From Thermohalobaculum sp965247385 (lineage in GTDB: Bacteria; Pseudomonadota; Alphaproteobacteria; Rhodobacterales; Rhodobacteraceae), in NCBI GenBank assembly GCA_965247385.1, contig CBDFHG010000003.1:286497-350496 (forward strand): a DNA stretch of 64,000 bases, in the 5' to 3' direction. Of this stretch, positions 45,130-52,482 are shown piece by piece. The position numbers and the translations under genes were made by a program. Position 1 is the first letter of the stretch. Every line of letters begins with the position of its first letter. The notes beneath the pieces were generated by a model. That model was given only the letters and a program-made list of their open reading frames with translations, was not told where the DNA came from and made no database searches.

Positions 45130-46014
45130 CTAATCGTCTATCGCCCCCAGGATGTCATCGGAACTCTTGACGCGAATGGCACCAAGCTCTTGGAAGCGGG
45201 CTGGCCAAGTGATGTCTTTTCTGTGGAAGCACGAGTCCAGGATAAACAGCTTTCTGCCCTGGTGCAGCGCGGCCCGCGCCTGGGTGAGCGTTCCAGACAT
45301 TTCGCCAGCTTCGACGATGATGGTCGCCTCTGTCAGGGCGCTCATAGTCGCGTTGCGCTCGGGGAAAAAGAAGCGATTGGTCTTAATGATCCCGGCACGA
45401 TGACGCAGGACCGGCACCTGGGAGATCAGCAGGTGATCGCGCGCGATCTGATGCTGCAGCCTGGCATTCTCGGCCGGGTAACATTGGTGCAACGGGGTTC
45501 CAATCACGGCGATCGTTCGACCCTTTGCCGCGATCGCCGCGGTATGGGCCGCACGATCGATACCGGCCGCAATGCCGGACGCCACCACGAAGCCTGAGGC
45601 GACCATCTCGGTCGCCAGGCGGCTGGCGCGCGCTATCCCCTCGTCGGAGGGCTTCCTGGAGCCGATGATCGCGACGCTCTTTCGCTCGGCAACCTCCCAG
45701 TTGCCCGCGTAGTAGAGCAGTTCAATGGGGTGTCGCGCATCCCTGAGCCGGACGGGGTACTCGCCGGCATGATTGATCCGTACCCCGAACCGCGAAATGC
45801 TGGCTTCGGCGAAAATCCTGACCACTTCGCGGCCGCGCTCAATCGCTAATGCTATCGGTGTGAAATCCGAGGGTAGGGTGCCTGGATCGGCCCGAAACCG
45901 ATCTGCAATCGTCTTGAACGATGCGCCGCGTTGTTGCCACAGCCACTCATAGGCACCAATCTCGATAAGGATCGAGACCGGCTTCACCGCAGCGCGCGCT
46001 TCCATTATCCCCAT
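45130..46014 (-). CDS. DprA/Smf-like SLOG-fold protein
   Basis: 294 residues. The DprA core is clear: EYPVRLRDARHPIELLYYAG, SVAIIGSRKPSDEG (nucleotide loop), VASGIAAGIDRAAHTAAIAAKGRTIAVIGTPL, FFFPERNATMSALTEATIIVEAGEMSGTLTQARAAL. It lacks the C-terminal winged helix of housekeeping DprA and has an extended middle (LLISQVPVLRHRAGIIKTNRF). Such short DprA-like proteins bind single-stranded DNA or nucleotides in the SLOG group. ATG 46014 or 46005. It is probably first in a two-gene operon with the PRTase-like gene, behind a LexA-type box 129 bases upstream. A defence or DNA-damage role is inferred. Confidence 0.8.
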   Translation of the reverse strand: MGIMEARAAVKPVSILIEIGAYEWLWQQRGASFKTIADRFRADPGTLPSDFTPIALAIERGREVVRIFAEASISRFGVRINHAGEYPVRLRDARHPIELLYYAGNWEVAERKSVAIIGSRKPSDEGIARASRLATEMVASGFVVASGIAAGIDRAAHTAAIAAKGRTIAVIGTPLHQCYPAENARLQHQIARDHLLISQVPVLRHRAGIIKTNRFFFPERNATMSALTEATIIVEAGEMSGTLTQARAALHQGRKLFILDSCFHRKDITWPARFQELGAIRVKSSDDILGAIDD

Positions 46015-46142
46015 GACAGAACCGTAACCCCTCCAGAGTAGGTCAAAGGTTAATCGGGCATTTTACCAATGGCCACGCCCAAGCCGCGACAAAGTGTTTT
46101 TATCCCCAATATCCTCGTAATTCACATGAGCGGGCAGCATAA

Positions 46143-46157
46143 GAACAAATACAGAAC
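46143..46157. promoter_or_regulatory. LexA-type SOS box (GAAC-N7-GAAC)
   Basis: GAACAAATACAGAAC at 46143-46157 is a perfect direct repeat GAAC-N7-GAAC; on the minus strand, towards the dprA-like gene, it reads GTTCTGTATTTGTTC. This is the consensus LexA site of alphaproteobacteria. It is 129 bases upstream of the dprA-like start and 250 upstream of the parA-like start on the other side. The rest of 46015-46406 has no gene; 46307-46330 carries a partial repeat module (GCGCCTGTCC). Confidence 0.68.
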
Positions 46158-46406
46158 AAATAGCATTTATGCAATGAAAATATGAGGTGTACGTCATTAG
46201 ATGCCGTCCGCCCCGCCCCTCGCGAGGCCCGTTCGCGGAGCGGGCGGTTAACCGACGCTCAGGCCCGGCGTTCGGTTATCAGGCGATAACGTACCTTGAT
46301 ATTATGCGCCTGTCCTGCGCGCCTCCGCCGCATTGGACTGCGTTCACGTGGGCGCGTATATGGTGCAGCGCAACAATTCAGCGGCGCGAGGCTTCGGAGA
46401 TCATCA

Positions 46407-47030
46407 ATGGGCAAGATCGTTCTTTTCGTCCAGCAAAAGGGCGGGGCCGGCAAAACCATGCTTCTGACTCAGCTCGCCGCCCATTTTGCCGGGGACGGGG
46501 CTGGTGTCACGCTGATCGACCTCGATCCGCAACGCTCGACCACCGCATGGTTCGCCGAACGCGCGGCGACTGCGGTGGGGATGGACCTGATGGAGAGCGC
46601 CGAGTGGCGCGCCGGTGGCGATATGCGCGATGCCGCGCGCAAGGCCGACTGGATTCTTGTCGACGCACCCGGCTCGGCGGACGTTCTGGGCCGGGGCGCG
46701 ATGCGCGAGGCGGATTTCGCCCTGATCCCCTGCCAGCCCGCGATGGCCGATGTTTGGGCCACCGCCGCGACGCTGGAGATGGCGGCCAAGGAAAAACTGC
46801 CGCACGCCGTGGTGCTGAACCGCTTTCCCCCACGCGGCCGCGCCGCCGAGGCCGCCGCCGCCGCGCTGGTGGCCAGCGGCGCCCCGCTTCTCGCACCGCG
46901 CATCGGCGCCCGCGCCGCCTTCGCCGACGCTTTCATGCAGGGCGCGGGGGTAACCGAGACCGCGCGCAGCTCCAAAGCGGCGGCGGAAATTGCGGCGTTG
47001 GCCGCGGCGCTGGAGACTGCATTGGATTAG
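46407..47030 (+). CDS. ParA/Soj-type P-loop ATPase
   Basis: 207 residues. Deviant Walker A KGGAGKT (residues 11-17), the switch I region TLIDLDPQRSTTAWF and ILVDAPGSADVLGR. There is no ParB partner nearby and no N-terminal DNA-binding extension. It is the small ParA type used for positioning plasmids, chromosomes or protein complexes, and the genomic isolation does not show which. ATG 46407 lies 250 bases downstream of the SOS box. A repeat copy follows the gene. Confidence 0.85.
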   Translation: MGKIVLFVQQKGGAGKTMLLTQLAAHFAGDGAGVTLIDLDPQRSTTAWFAERAATAVGMDLMESAEWRAGGDMRDAARKADWILVDAPGSADVLGRGAMREADFALIPCQPAMADVWATAATLEMAAKEKLPHAVVLNRFPPRGRAAEAAAAALVASGAPLLAPRIGARAAFADAFMQGAGVTETARSSKAAAEIAALAAALETALD

Positions 47031-47407
47031 TGTGCTGGAGCATACCGAGGTGCGCTGGGAATTATGCGCCTGTCCAGTCACCTGCGGTGACCTGCACGCC
47101 GCCTCCCACCCCGCCTCCCCGGAGAGTTTTATCCGCCCATTCGAAAGCTGACGCTTTCGGCGCCCATTCGGCGGACCGCAGTTGGGAGGTTGATGTCGTG
47201 GCGCCTCCTGGAGCGCCCTGCAAGGGCATCGCCCAGCAATTGATTGCGTTCCCGTTCGAGGTGGCGATGGGCGGCGGGGGGTGCGGCGTCAGGGCAAAAG
47301 GCAGGTCCAGGGGGATTGCGTCCCGCCGTGCGCAGGCTATTAATGACCTCAGCCGGATACTTGGCGCCGCGAACACAGAATCCAGGGCAACATTCAGGAA
47401 AATCCGC
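47031..47407. repeat. Spacer with palindromic repeat copy before gpt
   Basis: 377 bases without a gene. About 47062-47170 holds GCGCCTGTCCAGTCACC, CCGCCTCCC tracts and TTCGAAAGCTGACGCTTTCGG, the inverted form of the repeat hairpin. The rest (about 47180-47400) is G/C-rich and contains GCCCTGCAAGGGC, a small palindrome. Reading frames crossing it are not supported. Confidence 0.65.
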
Positions 47408-47911
47408 ATGAACGACCGACTTCCCCATGAAAAGGGGTTCTACGTCTCCTGGGAACAGATCCACCGTGACAGCCGGGCGCTGGCCTGGCGGCTCGACAAG
47501 CAGGGGCCGGGCCCCGACGGCGCCTGGCGCTCGGTCATTGCCATCACCCGGGGCGGCATGGTGCCTGCCTGCATCGTCGCGCGCGAGTTGAACATCCGCC
47601 ATGTGGATACGGTCTGTGTGAAGTCCTACGACCACCAGAATCAGGACGACGCCGAGGTGCTGAAGGCACCCGATCCCAGCGTCGGCGATGGCAATGGCGT
47701 GTTGGTGATCGACGATCTGGTCGATACCGGAGGAACGCTGGAAATGGTGCAAAAGCTCTACCCCAAAGCCCATTTCGCCACCGTCTACGCCAAGCCCCAG
47801 GGCAGGCCGCTGGTCCAGACCTTCATCACCGAGGTCAGCCAGGACACCTGGATCTTCTTCCCCTGGGACATGGCGCTTCAGTATGTGGAACCGTATCGCG
47901 GGACGGATTAG
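47408..47911 (+). CDS. gpt: Xanthine phosphoribosyltransferase
   Basis: 167-residue Gpt-type purine salvage enzyme that converts xanthine or guanine and PRPP to the nucleotide. The PRPP loop is VLVIDDLVDTGGTLEMV. Substrate-side motifs are VIAITRGGMVPACIVARELN and SQDTWIFFPWDM. ATG 47408 begins MNDRLPHEKGFYVSWEQIHRD, as in related proteins. Monocistronic, between a repeat copy and a secreted-protein gene. Confidence 0.92.
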   Translation: MNDRLPHEKGFYVSWEQIHRDSRALAWRLDKQGPGPDGAWRSVIAITRGGMVPACIVARELNIRHVDTVCVKSYDHQNQDDAEVLKAPDPSVGDGNGVLVIDDLVDTGGTLEMVQKLYPKAHFATVYAKPQGRPLVQTFITEVSQDTWIFFPWDMALQYVEPYRGTD

Positions 47912-48339
47912 GCGGCTGCTATGATCGCTCGTTTTGACAGGGTCTTCTATGGAATGAATTGGATTGCATGGCGAACGGTGCCGTTTCGCCAGCCAGGCGG
48001 TGCATGCCGGGCGCTTTCGAAAGATCTTGACTATCATAAATACCCATATGTCAGAGAAGTAGACTGTCATGCGGCTGTATTTTATTTGCCGCCATCCCAG
48101 TAGTTCTGACAGTTCCCTAACCTGGGCCCAGCGTGTCTTGTAACCGGGCACGCTGGGGCCGGAAAACGACGTCCGGCCAGGGATGGTGTCAGTTCAGAAG
48201 GCCGCCAGAAACCGCGTAGGTTCAACCGCCTACACTCTCGCGCACCATCCGATGTTCCAGTTACGTGGGTCGTATGTGGGTTGCTTGGGGCCAGCCATGG
48301 CACCGACTGGCAACCGGTTATGAACTTCGGGAGATCGAA
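47912..48339. other. Spacer with two adjacent hairpins
   Basis: 428 bases without a supported gene. CCCAGCGTG/CACGCTGGG (48127-48135 and 48149-48157) is directly followed by GGCCGGA/TCCGGCC (48157-48163 and 48172-48178). The pair could be a terminator or part of a structured leader or small RNA for the next gene, 160 bases downstream. No T run follows. Confidence 0.4.
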
Positions 48340-48837
48340 ATGAGAAAACCAGGACTGGTAGCAGCTATCGTGGCACTGGCGATGTTTGGGCCGATGCATC
48401 CCGCGGCGGCGTTCTCCGACAACGACAGCGTCAACGACGGCGATGACACCACCCCGGATGGCGTCGATATCCTGGTACTGACCGCAGTATCCGACGGAGA
48501 CGGCGGGGGTCCGGAGATTGGCGAGATCACCGTGACGATGGCGCTACAAGCCGCTTCAAGCGTCGATGGCGCGAAGTACAAAGTGTACTTCGACTACACC
48601 GGCGATCTGGTGACTGACCAAACTCCAGGATCGGGTGGTTGCGAATTCGGGAGCACCGCCGATGCCACGATGAAGACCAAGAACGCCAATAAGGGAGGCG
48701 GCGCGCCGAAAGCGTCAGCTTTCGAACAGGCGCAAAAGACCCGCCGTCAGGCGGGATGGCGGGTCCCTTTTCGGCCGCGCTCTGACGCATGCGTCACTTT
48801 CTTGCGACATGTCGGTTATATTTCCAGGCGTTCTTGA
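48340..48837 (+). CDS. Secreted acidic hypothetical protein with repeat-derived C-terminus
   Basis: 165 residues. A signal peptide (MRKPGLVAAIVALAMFGPMHPAAA) is followed by an acidic segment (FSDNDSVNDGDDTTPDGVD), then ITVTMALQAASSVDGAKYKVYFDYTGD, which looks like the start of a beta-sandwich domain. From about residue 118 the frame runs into a palindromic repeat (GGGAPKASAFEQAQKTRRQAG) and ends soon after. The natural C-terminus seems to have been cut off and replaced by repeat-coded residues. An IS lies immediately downstream. Probably a truncated gene. Confidence 0.6.
   Translation: MRKPGLVAAIVALAMFGPMHPAAAFSDNDSVNDGDDTTPDGVDILVLTAVSDGDGGGPEIGEITVTMALQAASSVDGAKYKVYFDYTGDLVTDQTPGSGGCEFGSTADATMKTKNANKGGGAPKASAFEQAQKTRRQAGWRVPFRPRSDACVTFLRHVGYISRRS
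48690..48770. repeat. Palindromic repeat copy inside a reading frame
   Basis: GGAGGCGGCGCGCCGAAAGC, the GTCA loop, GCTTTCGAACAGGCGCAAAAG and ACCCGCCGTCAGGCGGG. It matches the modules at about 4070 and 57290 and encodes APKASAFEQAQKTRRQAG in the secreted-protein frame. Confidence 0.75.
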
Positions 48838-48862
48838 GAGCGGCCGCCAGAATTGCTAGATT
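48834..48862 (+). promoter_or_regulatory. Putative promoter interrupted by an IS
   Basis: TTGAGA (48834-48839), a 17-base spacer, TAGATT (48857-48862). The IS insertion at 48863/48864 duplicates TAGATTA, so the -10 box exists again at 50550-50556 on the side of rsfS, without its original -35 box. Confidence 0.45.
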
Positions 48863-48863
48863 A

Positions 48864-50549
48864 GTTTCCATCCATAAACGCCATGATTTTTGGGTTTACT
48901 TTCAAGGGGTCGCTGGCTCGGCGGCTTGATCTGTCCGGTTTAGCGGTGGTGTATGCCATTTTTCGTGTCCAGGTTGAATTTTCCGACAGATTTTTCATTG
49001 GCCTGAAGGCTGCAGGCATGCGTACAGGCCGGGCGGCGCCGGTTTTTCGAGATTGGGCCGGCGGCTTGGGCTATGTTGGTTTCAGGCGGGCGAAGAGGGC
49101 GAGATTGTAGGCGACCGCCGAGGACCAGATGTAAGCCTTGAAGTGCTCCAGTCCCTTCCAGGTGCAACGACCGAGCCCGTAGGCGCGTTTGAGACAGGAG
49201 ATATTGGCCTCGATCCCGGCGCGGAAGTTGCGCAGCTTACGGTACACCCATCGGCTCTTGACCATGTCCTTGATTTTCAGCCCGCGCTTCTTGTGGAAGG
49301 CCGCGTCCTCGACACCCTTGGCCTTGGCGTAGGCCAGATTGGCGGTGCTGGCGTAACCGCCATCGACGGCGGTCTGGCGTGGCGCTTTGCCATAATGCTT
49401 GATATGACGATCCAGCATGGGCTGGAAACGCTCGGCATCGGCCGGGTTGCCGGCCTCGATCACCAGATCCATAATCATGCCGGTCTTGCCCGTGCTCAGG
49501 TTCACTTTGTGGCCATATTGCACTTTGCGCGCGCCCTTGACGATAATATCGGCATGGGGCTCGAACAAGCTGACCAGTTTATCGCCGGCGGGAACCTGTT
49601 CGCCGTCCAGCACCCGGCGCTCGGCCTGTGCGATGATGCGTTCGATCAAGGCCACGTAATGCCTTGTCTCGGCCTGCCAGGCCTCGGCCTCAATGCCAGT
49701 TCCCGCCGCCGGGCCAAGCCGCCGCGCGGCCACCTGCAGACTGTCCAGGGTGGTGCGGGTGATCTTGATGAGGTCGCGGTACAGCTTTTGGCGTTTGTCG
49801 GCGCCACGGCCAAAAGCGATCGAGAGGCAGCACCGTTTTGCCGACCGGCTGTGATCGCGCCACCTCAGCCCCGGCAGGTCGGCATCGGCGCGGCGTAACA
49901 AGCGCACCATCACGCGCATACTGTCGCCCAAAAGAGAGCTGTCGCTGGGGGGATGGACCGGCGCGTCGGCAACCGTGCTGTCAAGGCGCATCATCTTGCC
50001 GTCCTCGACCCTGGCCTTCATGGCATGGCTCATCAGGCAACGGTTGATCGCTTCCCAGGTCTCGGCGCTGATGGCGCTGATGGTACTCTGCAACACCGAT
50101 TTCTTTGGCGTCCAATGGACCGGCAGACGAGCGAAAGCCCGGAATGAGGTGGAATCGCAAAGATAGAACGCCAATTCCTCGTAGCTCAACTGACGATGTT
50201 GCTTGAGCAAGGCGCAGCGCAGAACCGCTTCCGCCGACAACCCCTTGCGTCCAGTCGGCTTGACGCCGTGGCGACCGAGATCAGCGCCGACCCGGCCCAG
50301 CACCTCGCAATGCTCGTCAAGCCAGGCGGACATCGCCTTCAGTTCACGGCCAAGCTCGTGTTTTGAGAAAACATCGAATATACTGGCCTGGATGGTGCGT
50401 TTTTCGCGCATTGTTGTCTCCGGCGGTAACAGGTTTGTATTGACTTCAATGGGTTACACCGAATTCATACCTGAAACCGCCGGAACTTTCAACAAAATAA
50501 TCCGGATACATCCAGTTATTTCAATATGTTAGCGTTTATGGATGGAAAC
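48864..50549 (-). mobile_element. Intact IS element with 7-8 bp target duplication
   Basis: The element carries one transposase on the minus strand. The terminal inverted repeats are GTTTCCATCCATAAACGC (from 48864) and its complement GCGTTTATGGATGGAAAC (ending 50549). CTAGATTA is present at 48856-48863 and at 50549-50556; the shared C makes the duplication seven or eight bases. The precise duplication implies simple transposition. Confidence 0.88.
49071..50411 (-). CDS. Transposase, IS5/ISNCY-like DDE
   Basis: 446 residues, complete. N-terminal part REKRTIQASIFDVFSKHELGRELKAM, then SAEAVLRCALLKQHRQLSYEELAFYLCDS. The DDE core has RLDSTVADAPVHPPSDSSLL (first Asp), QTAVDGGYASTANLAYAK (second Asp) and RAGIEANISCLKRAYGLGRCTWKG (Glu). 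Proteins of this exact type are usually labelled ISNCY-family; IS1182/IS5 relationship is the alternative. Confidence 0.88.
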   Translation of the reverse strand: MREKRTIQASIFDVFSKHELGRELKAMSAWLDEHCEVLGRVGADLGRHGVKPTGRKGLSAEAVLRCALLKQHRQLSYEELAFYLCDSTSFRAFARLPVHWTPKKSVLQSTISAISAETWEAINRCLMSHAMKARVEDGKMMRLDSTVADAPVHPPSDSSLLGDSMRVMVRLLRRADADLPGLRWRDHSRSAKRCCLSIAFGRGADKRQKLYRDLIKITRTTLDSLQVAARRLGPAAGTGIEAEAWQAETRHYVALIERIIAQAERRVLDGEQVPAGDKLVSLFEPHADIIVKGARKVQYGHKVNLSTGKTGMIMDLVIEAGNPADAERFQPMLDRHIKHYGKAPRQTAVDGGYASTANLAYAKAKGVEDAAFHKKRGLKIKDMVKSRWVYRKLRNFRAGIEANISCLKRAYGLGRCTWKGLEHFKAYIWSSAVAYNLALFARLKPT

Positions 50550-50691
50550 TAGATTAGGGGTGTTGGCAGTGCTGTGCCACGGACCCGATGGGGGTCCGGC
50601 AGCCTGGGCGACAATCAGACCGGTGGAGGTTACGGAACTGACTGGACAAGTCGTTACGGGTGCGGCGGACACCCAGACCGCGAAGGTGCCG

Positions 50692-51060
50692 ATGCGCGCC
50701 TCGCAGGGCGAAACCGGAAGCGAACAGCTTCTCTCTCTCATCACATCATCCCTCGATCAGGACGGGGCCGAGGACATCCTCGAGATCGCGCTGGCTGGCA
50801 AGTCGGCGGTGGCCGATTACATGGTCATCGCCACCGGCCGCTCGACACGTCATGTCGCCGGGATCAGCGAAAATCTGGTCGATCGGATGAAGCACAAGGC
50901 GGGTGTGCCTTCGCGCGTCGAGGGCAAGGAGGCCGCCGACTGGGTGCTGATCGATGCGGGCGATATCATCGTTCACGTCTTCCGGCCCGAGGTGCGCGAG
51001 TTCTACCAGTTGGAGAAGATGTGGCTGACCGCACCGGACAAGACCGCGCGCAAGGCTTGA
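50692..51060 (+). CDS. rsfS: Ribosomal silencing factor RsfS
   Basis: 122 residues. The RsfS core is present: LITSSLDQDGAEDILEIALAGKSAVADYMVIATGRSTRHV, then EGKEAADWVLIDAGDIIVHVFRPEVREFYQLEKMW. It binds uL14 on the large subunit and blocks subunit joining during starvation. ATG 50692 is used because upstream in-frame sequence is not family-like. In Rhodobacterales it is usually preceded by proA/nadD genes; here an IS lies 143 bases upstream and those genes are not in view. Confidence 0.92.
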   Translation: MRASQGETGSEQLLSLITSSLDQDGAEDILEIALAGKSAVADYMVIATGRSTRHVAGISENLVDRMKHKAGVPSRVEGKEAADWVLIDAGDIIVHVFRPEVREFYQLEKMWLTAPDKTARKA

Positions 51061-51144
51061 TTGGGGATATGCGGCGCGCCGCCTCCCGGCGCATAAATCC
51101 CAGCGGGAGGCGGGGCCGACAGGGAAAATGCCGAGAACCCGCCC
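51061..51144. repeat. Short palindromic repeat copy between rsfS and rlmH
   Basis: GCCGCCTCCCGGCGCATAAA followed by TCCCAGCGGGAGGCGGGGCC: the CCGCCTCCCG and CGGGAGGCGG arms pair around GCGCATAAATCCCAG. It lies inside an otherwise operon-like gene pair. Confidence 0.6.
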
Positions 51145-51615
51145 ATGAAAGTCACCCTCGCCGCAGTCGGGCGCATGAAGCCCGGCCCCGAGCAAACGCT
51201 GCTCGACGACTACCTCGCCCGCGCCGGTCAGGCGGGACGGTCCCTGGCGCTCGGCCCCTTCACCGTTGCGGAAGTCGATGAGCGCAAGGCGCGCGGCCGG
51301 GCCGCCCAGTCTGCCCGCCTGATCGAGGTGATTTCCCCCGGCGCCACCGCCATCTCCCTGGACGAGCGCGGCAAGACCCTCTCCAGCCCGGAGTTCGCCA
51401 GAATGCTGGCGACCCTGCGCGACCAGGGCGCCGGCGAAGTGTGCTTTCTGATCGGCGGCGCCGCCGGGCATGACCAGACGCTGCGTGACCGGGCGGACCG
51501 GTTGCTCTCGTTCGGGCCGATGGTCTGGCCGCATATGCTGGCCCGGGTGATGCTGGCCGAACAGCTCTACCGCTCCGTGTCAATCCTCGCGGGCGGCCCC
51601 TATCACCGCGTCTGA
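51145..51615 (+). CDS. rlmH: 23S rRNA pseudouridine-1915 N3-methyltransferase RlmH
   Basis: 156-residue SPOUT methyltransferase. It begins MKVTLAAVGRMKPGPEQTLLDDY. The trefoil-knot SAM site is CFLIGGAAGHDQTLRDRADRLLSFG, and the terminal WPHMLARVMLAEQLYRS...GGPYHR is diagnostic. It modifies helix 69 of the mature 70S ribosome. It follows rsfS, as in many bacteria. Confidence 0.95.
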   Translation: MKVTLAAVGRMKPGPEQTLLDDYLARAGQAGRSLALGPFTVAEVDERKARGRAAQSARLIEVISPGATAISLDERGKTLSSPEFARMLATLRDQGAGEVCFLIGGAAGHDQTLRDRADRLLSFGPMVWPHMLARVMLAEQLYRSVSILAGGPYHRV

Positions 51616-51624
51616 GCGCCGGGG

Positions 51625-51712
51625 TTTGGGCTCGTGACAAAATCCGCGTTGCGGATTTTTGACTCCGCCCGCCTTCCGGCGGGTCTTTTGCGCCTGTTCG
51701 AGAGCTGGCACC
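51625..51712. repeat. Palindromic repeat copy after rlmH
   Basis: ACAAAATCCGCG...GCGGATTTTT hairpin with T run (about 51640-51660; it can serve as rlmH terminator), then CCCGCCTTCCGGCGGGTCTTTTGCGCC and TTCGAGAGCTGG, a degenerate form of the GAAAGC hairpin. On the minus strand it codes PALEQAQKTRRKAGG in the IS630 frame. Confidence 0.72.
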
Positions 51713-52224
51713 ACGGCCCGTTGCGGTGGGTTCAAGTAAAGCCCGACGATATCGCGCACCTTGTCGATGAACAGCGGGTCGATGAACAGCTTGAAAGTTT
51801 CGGTGCCATGCGGCTGCAGGCCGAAGGCGCGCCAGATCCGCTGCACGCTGGAGGTCGATATCCCGCTTCGCCTGGCCATCATCCGAGAACTCCAGTGGGG
51901 CGCATTGCGCGGCGTGCTTTCCAAGGTGCGAATGATCACCGCCTCGACCTGCGCATCGGTGATCGTCCGGGGCGTGCCGGGGCGCGGCTCATCATACAGA
52001 CCGTCGCTCCCCTTCTCGATGAAGCGCCGACGCCACTTGCCCACCGTCGCCGGGTCAACGCCCAAATCCCGGGCCACCTGCTTGTTCTGCCTGCCCTCGG
52101 CGCAGGCCAGAACAATGCGCGCCCGCAGCGCCAGACCTTGAGCCGTCGTGCGCCGTGACGTCAGCGTCAGGAGTTCCTTACTCTGTTCTGGACTCAACGT
52201 GACCGGGGGCGCAGCGCGGGGCAT
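51713..52224 (-). pseudogene. IS630-family transposase, N-terminal half fused to repeat
   Basis: From ATG 52224: helix-turn-helix region SPEQSKELLTLTSRRTTAQG, ARDLGVDPATVGKWRRRFIEKGSDGL, DEPRPGTPRTITDAQVEAVI and HWSSRMMARRSGISTSSVQRIWRAFGL, then VRDIVGLYLNPPQRAVV. There the DDE domain should follow, but homology ends at about 51713 and the frame runs on through a palindromic repeat to 51580. The missing part corresponds closely to the fragment at 17362-17649. Confidence 0.82.
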
Positions 52225-52482
52225 GGAAGATCCTCCATCTCAAAATACCCCCCCCTGAATGATACCACGTATTTCTGATCCAGGACACGAGTGTTCGCAC
52301 CCCCAGCAGGGCAAACTCTTTCATTCCGACATATCTCCTGACTGCTGCCAGAACACGGCATGAATCTGTTCGAACCAAAATGAAAGAACCTGTTTCAAAA
52401 GCGATTCCCCTGGCACCCCCAGTTGCGCAGCCCAACGTCAAAGGTTACATCCCATGCCGAGCAGTTCCGAAGGCCGAGGCAG
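52225..52482. other. Spacer upstream of gpmI
   Basis: 258 bases. It starts with the outer end of the IS630 remnant (ATACCCCCCCCTGAATG near 52246) and shows no gene. The gpmI ribosome-binding region (CCGAAGGCCGAGGC) is at its right edge; a promoter was not identified with confidence. Confidence 0.4.

Noticed and set aside
46187..47911. 574-residue plus-strand frame spanning parA-like and gpt
   Set aside because: Only its last 167 residues are real (Gpt). The upstream part is the wrong frame of the ParA-like gene plus a repeat.
48103..48115. GTTCTGACAGTTC as a second LexA site
   Set aside because: The half-sites are separated by five bases, not seven, so it does not fit the alphaproteobacterial consensus.
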